NCBI GenBank assembly: GCA_016867725.1
Contig: VGIX01000023.1
Coordinates: 1 to 30,233, forward strand
Direction of reading: 5' to 3'
From: Candidatus Effluviviaceae Genus I sp.
GTDB lineage: Bacteria; Joyebacterota; Joyebacteria; Joyebacterales; Joyebacteraceae
Length of the DNA stretch: 30,233 nucleotides
In this document: positions 13,837-23,372 of the stretch, piece after piece
Numbering within the stretch: position 1 is the stretch's first letter
Layout of the letters: the number at the start of each line of letters is the position of its first letter
Program-made: the position numbers and the translations under genes
The notes under the pieces: model-generated
What the model was told of the DNA's origin: nothing
What the model saw: the letters and a program-made list of their open reading frames with translations, nothing else
Databases searched by the model: none

Positions 13837-16800
13837 ACCGCCGCCTCCCCTCCCGCGTCCTTCGCGCGGACCTCCACGACGTACCGGCCGTTCCGCGCCT
13901 CCTCGCCGCCGTCGGTGAGCCCGTCCCACTGCACGGACTGCCTTCCCTTGCCCTGAGCATCGGCCTCGACGAGTCTCCGCACCGCGCGCCCCGCGAGGTT
14001 GTAGAGCGTCACCGTGACGAACGGCATCCGCGCCTCGTCGCTCGAGAGCCGGTAGGAGATGGTCACCGGTCCGTTGTCCGGAGAGAACGGATCGGGCTCC
14101 GCCATGACGTCGCTCACCGACAGCGGTCCGGACGACGCGACGACCGCGTACTCGCCGAGAGCCGCCACGGGGGTCTCAAGTCCGTCCGCGGTCGCCGCGG
14201 CGCTGCGGTCAACCCACTGCAGAAGCGTCCTGTCCCAGGTCGCAATGCCTGTCCCGCGCCCCTGGGACGGCAGGACGAGCTCGGGCTCGCGGCCCGCCGC
14301 GAACGCAAGGCCGTCGGGCTTGAGCCGGTAGCCCGGTCCGACCACCTCGAAGTCGCGCCAGAAGCGCTTGGCGTCGGGGAGCCACTCGTGAGCCAGGAAG
14401 ACAGAGCGCGTCGTCGCGACGGCCCCCGCCCTGACCCTGAGCAGCATGCCGGTGGAGTCGCGGTAGACCGCCTGCGTCGCGGACGTGATCTCCACGTACA
14501 CCGAGGCGGAGAACCTGCCGATCGCTCCGGAAGGCGGCGCCGCCGCGCGCACGGTGATCTCACCCAGGTAGTCCGGGGCGCACACGAATCGCCCCTCCGG
14601 GCTCTCGATCGTCCCGGCGATGCCCGGCGACACCGACCACACGAGGTCGGCCTCGACGAGCCGGCCGCCCTCCGTCAGCGCGTCGCCGGCGAACACGACG
14701 ACGCTTCCCGCCTTCACCGCGACGGGCCCTCCGACCTCGACGGTCGTGATGGCCACGCGCTCCACGACGAAGTCCAGGCTCGTGAGCTCGGCGCCCTCAC
14801 CGAGCTCCACGGGCGCCTGCGCCGGCGTCACGACGCATCCCGGCGCCGAGACCGAGATGACGTACGGCCCTGGACGGATCTCGTCGATCTCGTACGAGCC
14901 GAGGCCGTCGGGGACGGCCTGCCTGCTCACGCCCGCGAAGGACGTGCTCGTGGCGACCACGCGGACGGCGCCCGGGTCCACGTCCGGGCCCGAAACGACG
15001 ACGGACCCCGAGATTCGCGCGTAGTTCCTCGGGAGGAGGATCTCGAGGTCCTGCGTGTTCGGCGCGACGCCGGACGCGGCCGCCGTGACGTAGCCGAAGT
15101 GCCGCGCCGACACGGTGTACGGCGCGGCCGACGCGAGCCCTGCGATCGTGAAGCGCCCCTCACCGTCGGAGATCGCGGCCCCGAAGTGGCCCAACCCGTC
15201 GGACGCCTCGGCGCTCGCCAGCGGGAGCGGCTCCATGGTCGTTCCGTCCAGCACGCGCCCGGAGATCGTCGCGTCCGCCGGCAGCATCACGAAGTCCGCG
15301 TCGAGCGTGCCGGGCTGGGTCTCGGTGAGCGGATTGTCCGAGCCCGCGCAGTGCCCGTCCTTCGACGCGTGGACGGAGTACCGCTCGTCCTCGTCGAGCC
15401 CGCCGAGCAGGTACAGCCCCTCCTCGTCGGTCACGGCGGCGGCGGCGGTGCTCCCGTTCAGCTTCGCCCGCACCGACGCGCCGGCGATGCCCTGCTCGCC
15501 GTCGTGCACGCGGCCCGCGATGGAACCCGCCAGCACCAGCAGCTCGACGTCGAGCCCGAGCGAGGTCTCGGGCACGACCACGACCGGCTCGACGCGCGGT
15601 CTGCAACCGGGCTTGGAGAAGCGGATCTCCGTCTCGCCTGGCGCAACGCGCTCCATCCTGTAGCGGCCGGCCCCGTCCGACACGGCGGACGCTCCCTCGC
15701 CCGACGTCGTCGTCACGAGGACGCCGTGCAGGGGAGCTCCCGAGAACGCGTCGGACACCGTGCCCTCGACCTCGGCGAACTCGTCGTGCAGCACCGGGTT
15801 CAGCTCCGTGGCGATGCCGCTGACGACCTCCACGCCGTGCGCGAAGGCCGACCGGCGGCCCGGGCTTTCGACGCGGACGTCGTACAGGCCGTCGTCGAGC
15901 CACAGGACGAACCGGCCGTCACGGGCCGTGCGGGTCGACGAGCTGTCCGCCCACGCGGCGACCACACGCGCGCCGGCGATGCCGTGTCCCGCGTCGTCCA
16001 GCGCTCTCCCTCGGACGGACCCCGTCCAGCGGGGGAGGACGGCGTCGACGCCGTACGCGCCTCCCGGCTGGAGCGGCGGAACGGGAATGCTCCTGCTGCC
16101 GTGGAGAGGCGCGGAGACCTCCAGCGCGTGCGCCCGCCCCGGGCGGACGCGCACGGAGAAGCTGCCGTCCGAACTCGACGAGGTCCGCAGCGGCACCGCG
16201 CCGTTCTCCGCGCTGATCGCGATCGACGCGGCCACGACGACTCCCTGAGCGTCGCGCACCGTCCCGCTGACCGTCGGCCACGCGTCCCCGAGCGCAAGGT
16301 CGATCCCTGTCGCGCTCTGGGCCGGCGCAACCAGAACCGTCGCCGGCGCGGACGGCTCGAATCCCGTCGCGTCCGCAACGAGCGTCCACTCGCCGGCTTC
16401 CACGAAGATCTCGTACATTCCGTCGGCCGTCGCGATCGCGTCCGTCGGCCCGTGCTCCGACGACGCGCGGACGCGCGCCCACGCCACGGGGCTTCCCTGG
16501 CTCGTCACGCGGCCGCTCACGCGGCTTGCCCCGGGCGCGAGCGGCAGCTCGAGACCGTGCAGCGTCTGGCCGGCGCGGGTGGTCAGCGTGACCGCGTCCG
16601 TGGGGAAGTGCCCGGGCTTGCCCGCCTGGATCACGTGCAGCCCGCGCGGGAGCGGGAGCGAGAAGGCCCCCGTCGCGTCGGTCACGGTCGCGGTGCTGCC
16701 GCTCTTCACGAGCGCGCCCGCGACGGGAGACTGCCCGTTGAGCACCGTGCCGTGGACCGCGCTTTCGAGCGGCCGGACGGGGACCTCAAGCCCGGTGTAG

Positions 16801-18836
16801 AACACGCCGCCTTCCGTGCTCGCGTGGAATGGGTCGCCGCTTGCGTAGCCCGCCGCGGCCGCCGACAGAGCGTACCTGCCGGGCGGCGGCACCAGCACGA
16901 ACTCGCCCTGGCCGTTCGTCGTCGTCTCGACGACGCTGCCGGAGAGCGGCGACGCCGTCACCCTCGCTCCTGCGATGGCGACCTGCCCGTCGGTGACGCG
17001 CCCCATGATGGCGGAGTCGAGCGGCACGAGGCAGATGGCGGGGTTGATGGTCGTGCCGGCGCCCGGATTCACGACGACCGTCCGCGGCGCGCTGGGCCGG
17101 AAGCCCGTCCTCTCCGCCCAGACCGTCCACTGCCCGGGCGCGAGCGTGAGGGTGAACCTGCCGCCCGAGCCGGTCGTCGCGGGGCAGAGAACCCCGCCGT
17201 TCTCGGCCCAGACCGTCGCCCCGACCACCGGCGTGCCCGACGGGTTGACCACGGTGCCGGTCACCGAGCCGGGCGTCCCCGCGACGACCAGGGGCCCTTC
17301 GAGCTCGGTGTAGTCGCCGGCCTCAAGCGTGACGATCTGCGCAGCGGAGCTTGCGTAGCCCTGCTTCTCGGCGTGGACTTCCCAGGTCCCCGCCTCCAGC
17401 TGCACGGCGAAGTGGCCGCCGCCGTCCGTCGCGGTCTCGACGCTGGAACCGTTCCCCGCCGAGACGACGGTCGCGTCGAACACCGGCTGTCCGAGGCTGT
17501 CGAGCACCGTGCCCCGGAGTCTTGCAGACGGCCGCCTCATGACGATCGGCACGTGCACGGTCTCGTTCACCGCGACCTGGGCGTACAGCGTGGTGTCGCG
17601 GAAGCCCGGCTTCGTCGCGTGGAAGGCGTACGCGCTCGGGGCGAGGAGCTTGAACGCGTGGCCCGATGCGTCGGTCACCGTGGGCAGCACGAGAAGGCCG
17701 CCCTCGGCGTGGCTGATCTCCACGAGCGCCTGCGCCACCGGCCGACCGTCCGCCGCCACGGTCGAGATCGCGGCCGCGCCGGTTTCCGTCGAGTACGCGA
17801 ACCGCCTGAGCTCGGACGCGGCTCCGCGTCCGTTCTGGTCGAGAGCCACGACGCGCCACGAGTACTCGCCCGTGGAGAGGAAGCTCCCGGCGTGGACCAC
17901 CGCTCCGGGCACGCTCGCCGGTCCGTTCCACACCGGGTAGCTCGCCTCGCCGCCGCCCCACGCCCGGCGCTGATAGATGTAGAGGTGGTACCCGACGGCT
18001 CCCGCGACGGGCTCCCAGGCGAACTCGACCGCGTCGTCCACGATGCTCAGCGAGTCGGCCGGGGCCAGGAGCGCGGGCGCGGTGACGCCCGGCACGACGT
18101 CCACCGTGAAGCCCGCAAGGCCCGCCCCCACGAGCGACGTGAGCAACGGGTGATTGCCGTAGTTGTTCAGGACCAGCCAGCGGTAGTTGAAGCCTCTCAT
18201 GAGCGGCGGGCTCTGCCCGTTGGAGTTCACGAAGTGCCCCGAGGGATCCACGGCCCCGTACTGGATCGACCTCGCGCTCGTGATGGCCTGCCAGACGATG
18301 TTCGCGCCCCGGAGCTTGGTCTGGCCGTCCTCGACGACGATCTCGATGTCGCTGTCCGAGACCGCGACGTGGTAGTACGGGACGCCCTCCACGGGGTCCC
18401 ACGAGAGCACCGTCGTCGTCTCGTGGACGACGCTCCCGTTCGGCGGTCGCGTCGGGACCGGAAGCGTCGCCGACTCGACGGCGAAGCCGAACTCGCCCGA
18501 GCTCTCCGGCCCGCCCACCGCGCGGAGGACGCAGTAGTGAAGTCCCGTCGTCATGCCTTCGGATGACGGCGTGAACGAGAGGGAGCCGACGCCGTGCGCG
18601 CTCGTCGCGTCCGTGTAGACGCCCGGCACGCGACCGAAGTGAAGGCGCGCGTCGACCGGCTCAGCCCACGCGACGGTCACCTCGCCGTCGAGCGGCACGA
18701 GCGGGGGCGGGTAGGCGGTGACCGTGATGCCCGAGGCCCACGCCGGGACCCACGCGCACGCCAGGGCCACGGCGGCCGCGACGCCCGCGGCGGCCCGCGC
18801 CGGTCCCCTTCGCGTGATGATCGTTCTCTGTCGCAC
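13809..18836 (-). CDS. Giant secreted stalk protein: fibronectin-like N-terminus, ~12 carboxypeptidase-regulatory-like repeats, FlgD-like Ig C-terminus
   Basis: The product is 1,675 residues from GTG 18836, with AAGGAAA upstream. A signal peptide (R-R-G-P-A-R-A-A then Ala/Val core, cleavage near A-W-A-S) is followed by fibronectin-like segments to about 350 (e.g. T-V-L-S-W-D-P-V-E-G-V-P-Y-Y-H-V). Residues about 355-1360 are about 12 tandem 80-residue Ig-like repeats with the pattern G-x-V-x-(8)-G-A-x-V, D-x-x-G-x-F, P-G-x-Y-x-V and A-x-x-x-G, as in carboxypeptidase-regulatory-like/transthyretin-type modules. A further beta region (1360-1570) precedes a C-terminal FlgD-like Ig domain: P-D-P-F-S-P, V-T-L-Y-N-L-A-G-R-A-V-R-R-L, W-D-G, G-R-Y-V-V-E-V, similar to type IX-associated C-terminal domains. 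It is probably a long surface stalk or adhesin. The antisense open frame of over 1,300 codons is a shadow. Confidence 0.9.
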   Translation of the reverse strand: MRQRTIITRRGPARAAAGVAAAVALACAWVPAWASGITVTAYPPPLVPLDGEVTVAWAEPVDARLHFGRVPGVYTDATSAHGVGSLSFTPSSEGMTTGLHYCVLRAVGGPESSGEFGFAVESATLPVPTRPPNGSVVHETTTVLSWDPVEGVPYYHVAVSDSDIEIVVEDGQTKLRGANIVWQAITSARSIQYGAVDPSGHFVNSNGQSPPLMRGFNYRWLVLNNYGNHPLLTSLVGAGLAGFTVDVVPGVTAPALLAPADSLSIVDDAVEFAWEPVAGAVGYHLYIYQRRAWGGGEASYPVWNGPASVPGAVVHAGSFLSTGEYSWRVVALDQNGRGAASELRRFAYSTETGAAAISTVAADGRPVAQALVEISHAEGGLLVLPTVTDASGHAFKLLAPSAYAFHATKPGFRDTTLYAQVAVNETVHVPIVMRRPSARLRGTVLDSLGQPVFDATVVSAGNGSSVETATDGGGHFAVQLEAGTWEVHAEKQGYASSAAQIVTLEAGDYTELEGPLVVAGTPGSVTGTVVNPSGTPVVGATVWAENGGVLCPATTGSGGRFTLTLAPGQWTVWAERTGFRPSAPRTVVVNPGAGTTINPAICLVPLDSAIMGRVTDGQVAIAGARVTASPLSGSVVETTTNGQGEFVLVPPPGRYALSAAAAGYASGDPFHASTEGGVFYTGLEVPVRPLESAVHGTVLNGQSPVAGALVKSGSTATVTDATGAFSLPLPRGLHVIQAGKPGHFPTDAVTLTTRAGQTLHGLELPLAPGASRVSGRVTSQGSPVAWARVRASSEHGPTDAIATADGMYEIFVEAGEWTLVADATGFEPSAPATVLVAPAQSATGIDLALGDAWPTVSGTVRDAQGVVVAASIAISAENGAVPLRTSSSSDGSFSVRVRPGRAHALEVSAPLHGSRSIPVPPLQPGGAYGVDAVLPRWTGSVRGRALDDAGHGIAGARVVAAWADSSSTRTARDGRFVLWLDDGLYDVRVESPGRRSAFAHGVEVVSGIATELNPVLHDEFAEVEGTVSDAFSGAPLHGVLVTTTSGEGASAVSDGAGRYRMERVAPGETEIRFSKPGCRPRVEPVVVVPETSLGLDVELLVLAGSIAGRVHDGEQGIAGASVRAKLNGSTAAAAVTDEEGLYLLGGLDEDERYSVHASKDGHCAGSDNPLTETQPGTLDADFVMLPADATISGRVLDGTTMEPLPLASAEASDGLGHFGAAISDGEGRFTIAGLASAAPYTVSARHFGYVTAAASGVAPNTQDLEILLPRNYARISGSVVVSGPDVDPGAVRVVATSTSFAGVSRQAVPDGLGSYEIDEIRPGPYVISVSAPGCVVTPAQAPVELGEGAELTSLDFVVERVAITTVEVGGPVAVKAGSVVVFAGDALTEGGRLVEADLVWSVSPGIAGTIESPEGRFVCAPDYLGEITVRAAAPPSGAIGRFSASVYVEITSATQAVYRDSTGMLLRVRAGAVATTRSVFLAHEWLPDAKRFWRDFEVVGPGYRLKPDGLAFAAGREPELVLPSQGRGTGIATWDRTLLQWVDRSAAATADGLETPVAALGEYAVVASSGPLSVSDVMAEPDPFSPDNGPVTISYRLSSDEARMPFVTVTLYNLAGRAVRRLVEADAQGKGRQSVQWDGLTDGGEEARNGRYVVEVRAKDAGGEAAVCATLVLVK

Positions 18837-18883
18837 GGCGTTTCCTTCAGGTCCGGCGACGGCTCACCGCGCCGGGCGCGCTC

Positions 18884-20317
18884 TCAGAACTCGTAGGCGA
18901 GCGAGAGCCGCAGAACCTGTACCGGCACCGCGAGGATCAGCGTGTCGAGGTTGATGTTCTGCCCGAGCCTGACGCCGAAGCCGACGTTCACGAACGGTAT
19001 GGCGATGTCGTCGGTCTCCTGTCCGCCATCGCTCGAGCGCAGCTCGCCGCGCACGACGCCTCCTCCGGCCCAGAGTCCCCCGACATCCAGCCCGAGGCCG
19101 ACGCCGTCACGCAGGTCGATGCCCTCGGAGCGCCCCTCGTGGGAGTAGGCGAGTCCCGACGTGTACGCCCGGTACTCGACCGTCGCGAGCACCGGCCCCA
19201 GCCGCGTCGTCAGCGCGGCTCCGGCGTACGATGGAAGCGTGAGCCCGAGCGGGCCGTCGTGCACGGTCGTCGTCTCTTCCGTGAAGGTCGGCTGGGACGC
19301 GGCGATCATCTCGACGTCGACGCCGTCGCCCGACACCGCGGGGATCATGTTCTCGACGACCGTGAGGCTTCCCGAGAGCCGAAGCTCCGGAGCACTGCAG
19401 CAGACAGCATCGAGCGCGAGCCATCCGGACGGGCGCCACGACGCGCCGGCCGTCCAGCCGATGCCGCTTCCCGAGAACGCGCCTCTGGCGTCAGCGCCCA
19501 GCTCGTTGTGCCACGGGTCGCTCGGGTCGTTGAACGCGTACTCCTGGCCGCCGTAGTCCACGATGCCGTCGCCCCGCACGGTCCCGGCGAGGCTGGCCTC
19601 GGCCCGGTAGTGGCTGACCGAGACGCCGACGCCGATCGTGGGTGCGACCTCCGCGGCGGTCGCGAGCGTCGTCCGGCTGATCGAAGCCGAGATGCGCCCG
19701 GCCGCGTCCAGGAAGCAGCGCGCGATGATGTCCACGTCGCCGCTCCCCTCGGACTTCACGGCTTCGGCGAAGGCCTCGATCCCGGTGTCGACGAAGCTCA
19801 GGTCCAACGCGAGCGGTTCCTCGAAGGCCGCCGCGGCCGCGACGCGCCCGATCCGCACCGCGGCGAGTCCGGAGAGCACGCCGCCCTGCTGGCCCGCCCA
19901 CACGTCGAGCGACGGGTAGGCCAGGGCGATGTCGTCCGCCGCGACATCGGAGATCGCGTCGTCGATCGCGGTCGCCGCGCGCCCCTCGGCATCGAGGAAC
20001 TCGGCCAGCGGCACGCCGAGGCCGGGGACAGCGTCAATGACCAGGGCGTTGGACTCGAGGAAGGCGAGGCCCGCCGGGTTCGACGTCGCCGAGGTCGGTC
20101 CGCTCCGGAGGGTCGCCACGGCCGCGCCGAGCGCGCCCGGGCGGGAGCCGGCGCCGTACAGGAAGCCGAGCGAGAGTTCCGTCCGGCAGGCGAGCGTGCC
20201 GCCCCGCAGACTGCGCAGCGCCGACGACCCGGCCTGCGCCGGTGCCGGACTGCAACAGAGCAGGAGAAGCGCTCCCGCGAGCGCCGCAAGCATGAAGCGA
20301 GTTCGCACTGGTCGCAT
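18884..20317 (-). CDS. FadL/PorV-like outer-membrane barrel protein
   Basis: The product is 477 residues from ATG 20317, with AGGACGG just upstream. The signal peptide is clear (V-R-T-R-F-M-L-A-A-L-A-G-A-L-L-L-L, cleavage near A-Q-A). Near the N-terminus, S-R-P-G-A-L-G-A-A-V-A, S-G-P-T-S-A-T-S-N-P-A-G-L-A-F is the N-P-A-G-L motif typical of FadL/PorV-type barrels. Strand-rich sequence follows, ending V-L-R-L-S-L-A-Y-E-F, with the terminal phenylalanine used for outer-membrane insertion by BAM. It is the first gene of the three-gene surface operon; the stalk gene starts 47 bp downstream. Function as a channel or as an anchoring partner for the stalk cannot be separated from sequence. Confidence 0.82.
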   Translation of the reverse strand: MRPVRTRFMLAALAGALLLLCCSPAPAQAGSSALRSLRGGTLACRTELSLGFLYGAGSRPGALGAAVATLRSGPTSATSNPAGLAFLESNALVIDAVPGLGVPLAEFLDAEGRAATAIDDAISDVAADDIALAYPSLDVWAGQQGGVLSGLAAVRIGRVAAAAAFEEPLALDLSFVDTGIEAFAEAVKSEGSGDVDIIARCFLDAAGRISASISRTTLATAAEVAPTIGVGVSVSHYRAEASLAGTVRGDGIVDYGGQEYAFNDPSDPWHNELGADARGAFSGSGIGWTAGASWRPSGWLALDAVCCSAPELRLSGSLTVVENMIPAVSGDGVDVEMIAASQPTFTEETTTVHDGPLGLTLPSYAGAALTTRLGPVLATVEYRAYTSGLAYSHEGRSEGIDLRDGVGLGLDVGGLWAGGGVVRGELRSSDGGQETDDIAIPFVNVGFGVRLGQNINLDTLILAVPVQVLRLSLAYEF

Positions 20318-20455
20318 CGTTCCGTCCTAAGGTCTTCCCTGCCCGCCGATTACCGGATGGCGTCCCCCGTCGATCTCCGGCAGGTTCCCGCGCGGTCAAT
20401 GGCCATGCATGACTCATGCCACAATGTGTGTCATCGAGTTTGGAAGCTGGCCTGG

Positions 20456-20485
20456 TTGACACAGGGCGAGAGCGATTGCTAGAGT
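20456..20485 (+). promoter_or_regulatory. Sigma70-type promoter for murJ-galE
   Basis: TTGACA (20456-20461), an 18-bp spacer, TAGAGT (20480-20485). The divergent gap 20318-20533 holds this promoter; I could not find a convincing minus-strand promoter for the surface operon in it. Confidence 0.6.
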
Positions 20486-20533
20486 CCACGCCCTTGGCGC
20501 GGGACGGGCGCGAGCGCACGGAGGAGCCGGCCG

Positions 20534-22123
20534 GTGGCGGATCGGGGGCGCGGGACCGGAATGGTGAGGGGCTTCGCCAGCATCGGCGCCGGGACCCTGG
20601 TGTCGAGGCTCTCCGGGTTCGCGCGAGAGGTCGCGACGGCGGCGATCTTCGGGGCCGGCAGGTCGATGGACATCTTCGTCGCCGCGTTCACCATCCCCAA
20701 CCTGTTCTGCCGCGTGTTCGGTGAGAGCGCCGTCGAGTCCGGGTTCATGCCGCTGTTCAAGGGGCTGCACGCTCGCGGGGAGAGGGAGCGCGCGTGGAAG
20801 CTCGCGGGCCACGCAGGGATGGGGCTCGCGGTGTCACTCCTCGTGGTCGTCGCGCTGGGCATCGTCGGGGCGCCCGCGATCGTGAACGTCGTGGCGCACG
20901 GGTTCCGGGGCGACACCGCGGTCGAGACGGTCCGCATGACCCGCATCATGTTCCCCTTCGGGCTTCTGATCGGGCTTGCCGCGCTCATGGGCGCGATCCT
21001 CCTGGCGTTCGGGCGGTTCCAGGTCTACAGCCTTGCCCCGGTGCTCCTGAACGTCGGCATCATCGGAGCGGTGCTTCTGCTGTCCAGGTCGCTCGGATAC
21101 TACAGCCTCGCGATCGGCGTGCTGGCGGGCGGTCTCCTGCAGCTCCTCGTTCAGGTTCCGTTCGTGCGCGCGCTGGCCGGCCGAGACGGCATGCGGGCGT
21201 TCCGGTGGTCGCTTCCCGGCCGCGACGCGGACCTGCGGCGGGCGGCCGGACTTGCGGGCCCCGTGATCCTCTCTTCGGCGATCGGACGGATGGGCGTGAT
21301 CGTGGACAGGACGGTCGCGTCCTTCCTCGACCCGGGGAGTATCTCATCGCTCTACTACTCGTTCAGGCTCGTTCATCTGCCGTACGCGATCCTCGCCCTT
21401 GCGGCCGGGCGCTCCGCGGCGCCGCATCTGGCCGAGGAGTTCGCCCTGGAGCGGTACGACGGCTTTCGGAAGGCGCTCCTCTCGGGGATCCGCATGAACC
21501 TCGTCTTCCTGGTGCCTGTGGTCGTGCTCACGGTCTGGTTCGCCGAGCCGCTGTGCGGGCTCGTGTACCAGCGGGGCGTGTTCGGCGAGCGGGACCTCGC
21601 GATGACGGCGGCGGCGTTCTCGATGTACTCGATCGGCCTCGTGAGCATGGGGATCGAGTTCCTGCTGGCCACGGCGTTCGCGGCCACGCTCAACACGAAG
21701 ACGCCGGTGAAGGTCGCGCTGGGCGCGTTCTTTCTGAACGCGGGACTGAACCTGCTGCTGGTGCGGACGCCTCTCAGGCACGCGGGGCTGGCGCTTGCGA
21801 CCTCGATCTCCTTCACGGCGCACGCCGCGCTTCTCTACGTGCTGCTGAACAGGCGCCTCGCGTCGTTCGGCGCGTCGGTCGCGCGCCGCGATCTTCTGAG
21901 GACCATCGGGCTGGTGGCGGTGGCGGCAGGAGCGATGCTCCTCGCCGTGTGGGCCGTTGACTCGCGCGTTGGCATGACGTTTGCTGGCGCCCGCGTGACG
22001 AGCCGTGCCGCCCGGATGGCGTTCTCGGGCGGCGCCGGTCTGCTTGCGTATGGGCTGGCGTGCTCGAGGCTCGGCCTGACCGAGGTCGCGGACCTTCTGA
22101 GGATGCGCATGACGGGGCGGTGA
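20534..22123 (+). CDS. murJ: Lipid II flippase MurJ
   Basis: The product is 529 residues, the normal MurJ length, with about 14 hydrophobic segments. GTG 20534 is chosen because GGAGGAG lies about 7 bases upstream; ATG 20561 is an alternative with a weaker site. Family features are visible near the N-terminus: T-L-V-S-R-L-S-G-F-A-R-E, then D-I-F-V-A-A-F-T-I-P-N-L-F-R/C-R, then G-E-S-A-V-E-S-G-F-M-P-L-F. The central region has Y-Y-S-F-R-L-V-H-L-P, and Y-Q-R-G-V-F follows. MurJ moves lipid-linked peptidoglycan precursor across the inner membrane in exchange with membrane potential. One difference from many homologs is N-L-F-C-R in place of N-x-F-R-R. galE follows after 48 bp in what looks like one unit. 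Confidence 0.95.
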   Translation: MADRGRGTGMVRGFASIGAGTLVSRLSGFAREVATAAIFGAGRSMDIFVAAFTIPNLFCRVFGESAVESGFMPLFKGLHARGERERAWKLAGHAGMGLAVSLLVVVALGIVGAPAIVNVVAHGFRGDTAVETVRMTRIMFPFGLLIGLAALMGAILLAFGRFQVYSLAPVLLNVGIIGAVLLLSRSLGYYSLAIGVLAGGLLQLLVQVPFVRALAGRDGMRAFRWSLPGRDADLRRAAGLAGPVILSSAIGRMGVIVDRTVASFLDPGSISSLYYSFRLVHLPYAILALAAGRSAAPHLAEEFALERYDGFRKALLSGIRMNLVFLVPVVVLTVWFAEPLCGLVYQRGVFGERDLAMTAAAFSMYSIGLVSMGIEFLLATAFAATLNTKTPVKVALGAFFLNAGLNLLLVRTPLRHAGLALATSISFTAHAALLYVLLNRRLASFGASVARRDLLRTIGLVAVAAGAMLLAVWAVDSRVGMTFAGARVTSRAARMAFSGGAGLLAYGLACSRLGLTEVADLLRMRMTGR

Positions 22124-22171
22124 CGTCGCGGATGGGCCTTGGGCGTCGTGGCAAGATGGAGGAGCATCCGG

Positions 22172-23158
22172 ATGGGACAGACGGTTCTCGTGACCGGCGG
22201 CGCGGGGTACATCGGGAGCGTGACGGTCGAGAAGCTGGCGGAGGCCGGGTGGAAGGTCGTGGTCGTGGACGACCTCTCGCAGGGGCACCGCGATGCGATC
22301 GTCCCGGGCGTGCCACTTGAGCCGGGCGACGTAGGAGACCAGGCGTTCTTGCGCGGCGTTCTCTCGAAGCACCGCGTGGGCTCGGTCATCCACTTCGCGG
22401 CGAAGAGTGTGGTGCCCGAGTCGCAGTCGCGGCCCGGTGAGTACTACCGCACGAATGTCGTCGCCGGATGCGCGCTGCTCGACGCCATGGCGGAGACCGG
22501 GGTAGGCGAGATCGTCTTCTCGTCGTCCGCGGGCGTCTACGGAGAGCCTGAGTCCGTGCCCATCAGCGAGTCGCACGGCACGCGCCCGCTCAGCGTCTAC
22601 GGCGACACGAAGCTCGCCTTCGAACGCATCCTCGAGTGGCGCTCGGGCGCCGTGGGTCTCAAGTACGTCTCGCTGCGCTACTTCAACGCCGCGGGAGCCT
22701 CGGCGCGGTTCGGGGAGGATCACAGCCCGGAGACACATCTGATCCCGAACGCGCTCAGGGCCGCGCAGGGAGTCCTGTCTGAGATCACGGTGTACGGGGA
22801 CGACTACGAGACGCCCGACGGAACGTGCATCCGCGACTACGTGGACGTGAGGGACCTCGCGGACGCTCACATCGCGGCGCTCGACGCGCTGAGCCGAGGG
22901 CGTTCGGGGGTGTTCAACCTCGGGAGCGGCGATGGTTGGAGCGTCCTCAACGTCATCAACGAGGTAACGCGGATCACCGGGAGGAGCGTGCCGTGCGCCG
23001 TGGGGCCGAGGCGCGCCGGTGACCCGGCCCGCCTGGTGGCGAGCTCGTCGCTGGCCGAGCGGGAGCTGGCGTGGAAGCCGCGGCACCGGGAGCTGAGCGA
23101 CATGATCGAATCGGCGTGGGCCTGGGCCAGGAGATTCCCGCATGGGTACTCGGCCTGA
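22172..23158 (+). CDS. galE: UDP-glucose 4-epimerase GalE
   Basis: The product is 328 residues. ATG 22172 is chosen because GGAGGAG precedes it and the NAD-binding motif G-G-A-G-Y-I-G (9-15) begins straight after. Catalytic elements are present: S117-S-S-A-G-V-Y-G, then Y143-G-D-T-K147, then S-L-R-Y-F-N-A-A-G-A. The substrate end shows Y-G-D-D-Y-x-T-P-D-G-T-C-I-R-D-Y-V-D-V and the C-terminal P-R-R-A-G-D-P-A-R-L. This is a canonical short-chain dehydrogenase/reductase epimerase interconverting UDP-glucose and UDP-galactose for surface glycans. It follows murJ by 48 bp, so both probably belong to one envelope unit. The related UDP-GlcNAc or pentose epimerases cannot be fully excluded. Confidence 0.93.
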   Translation: MGQTVLVTGGAGYIGSVTVEKLAEAGWKVVVVDDLSQGHRDAIVPGVPLEPGDVGDQAFLRGVLSKHRVGSVIHFAAKSVVPESQSRPGEYYRTNVVAGCALLDAMAETGVGEIVFSSSAGVYGEPESVPISESHGTRPLSVYGDTKLAFERILEWRSGAVGLKYVSLRYFNAAGASARFGEDHSPETHLIPNALRAAQGVLSEITVYGDDYETPDGTCIRDYVDVRDLADAHIAALDALSRGRSGVFNLGSGDGWSVLNVINEVTRITGRSVPCAVGPRRAGDPARLVASSSLAERELAWKPRHRELSDMIESAWAWARRFPHGYSA

Positions 23159-23197
23159 CGGACCGGCGCGGCCGGCGGTGGGGTCTCCGGCGGCCGC

Positions 23198-23226
23198 TTG
23201 ACTCGACTCCGCGGTGCTGCTAGCAT
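23198..23226 (+). promoter_or_regulatory. Sigma70-type promoter for the tRNA pair
   Basis: TTGACT (23198-23203), a 17-bp spacer, TAGCAT (23221-23226). The tRNA-Phe gene begins 18 bp after the -10. Confidence 0.75.
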
Positions 23227-23244
23227 ATCCGAAGTTAGGTTCGT

Positions 23245-23320
<76 letters not shown>

Positions 23321-23372
23321 TCCTTCCGCCGCCGTCGGCCGACCGGCCGGGGCCCGGCGGCGCGGCGTTCGA

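Noticed and set aside
15000-17500. Repeat array considered as a possible DNA repeat or CRISPR-like structure
   Set aside because: The periodicity is at protein level (~80-residue modules); DNA repeats with constant spacers are absent.
14388-18566. Open frame of nearly 1,400 codons on the plus strand opposite the stalk protein
   Set aside because: It is antisense to a gene with clear domains, its translation is Arg/Asp/Gly/Val-rich low-quality sequence without motifs, and long antisense frames are expected in high-GC DNA.
20394-20399. TTGACC on the minus strand as a -35 for the surface operon
   Set aside because: No acceptable -10 lies 16-19 bp downstream, so I did not call a promoter.
21344-23143. 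Open frame of about 600 codons on the minus strand opposite murJ and galE
   Set aside because: It spans two unmistakable conserved genes and their intergenic gap; no motif supports it.
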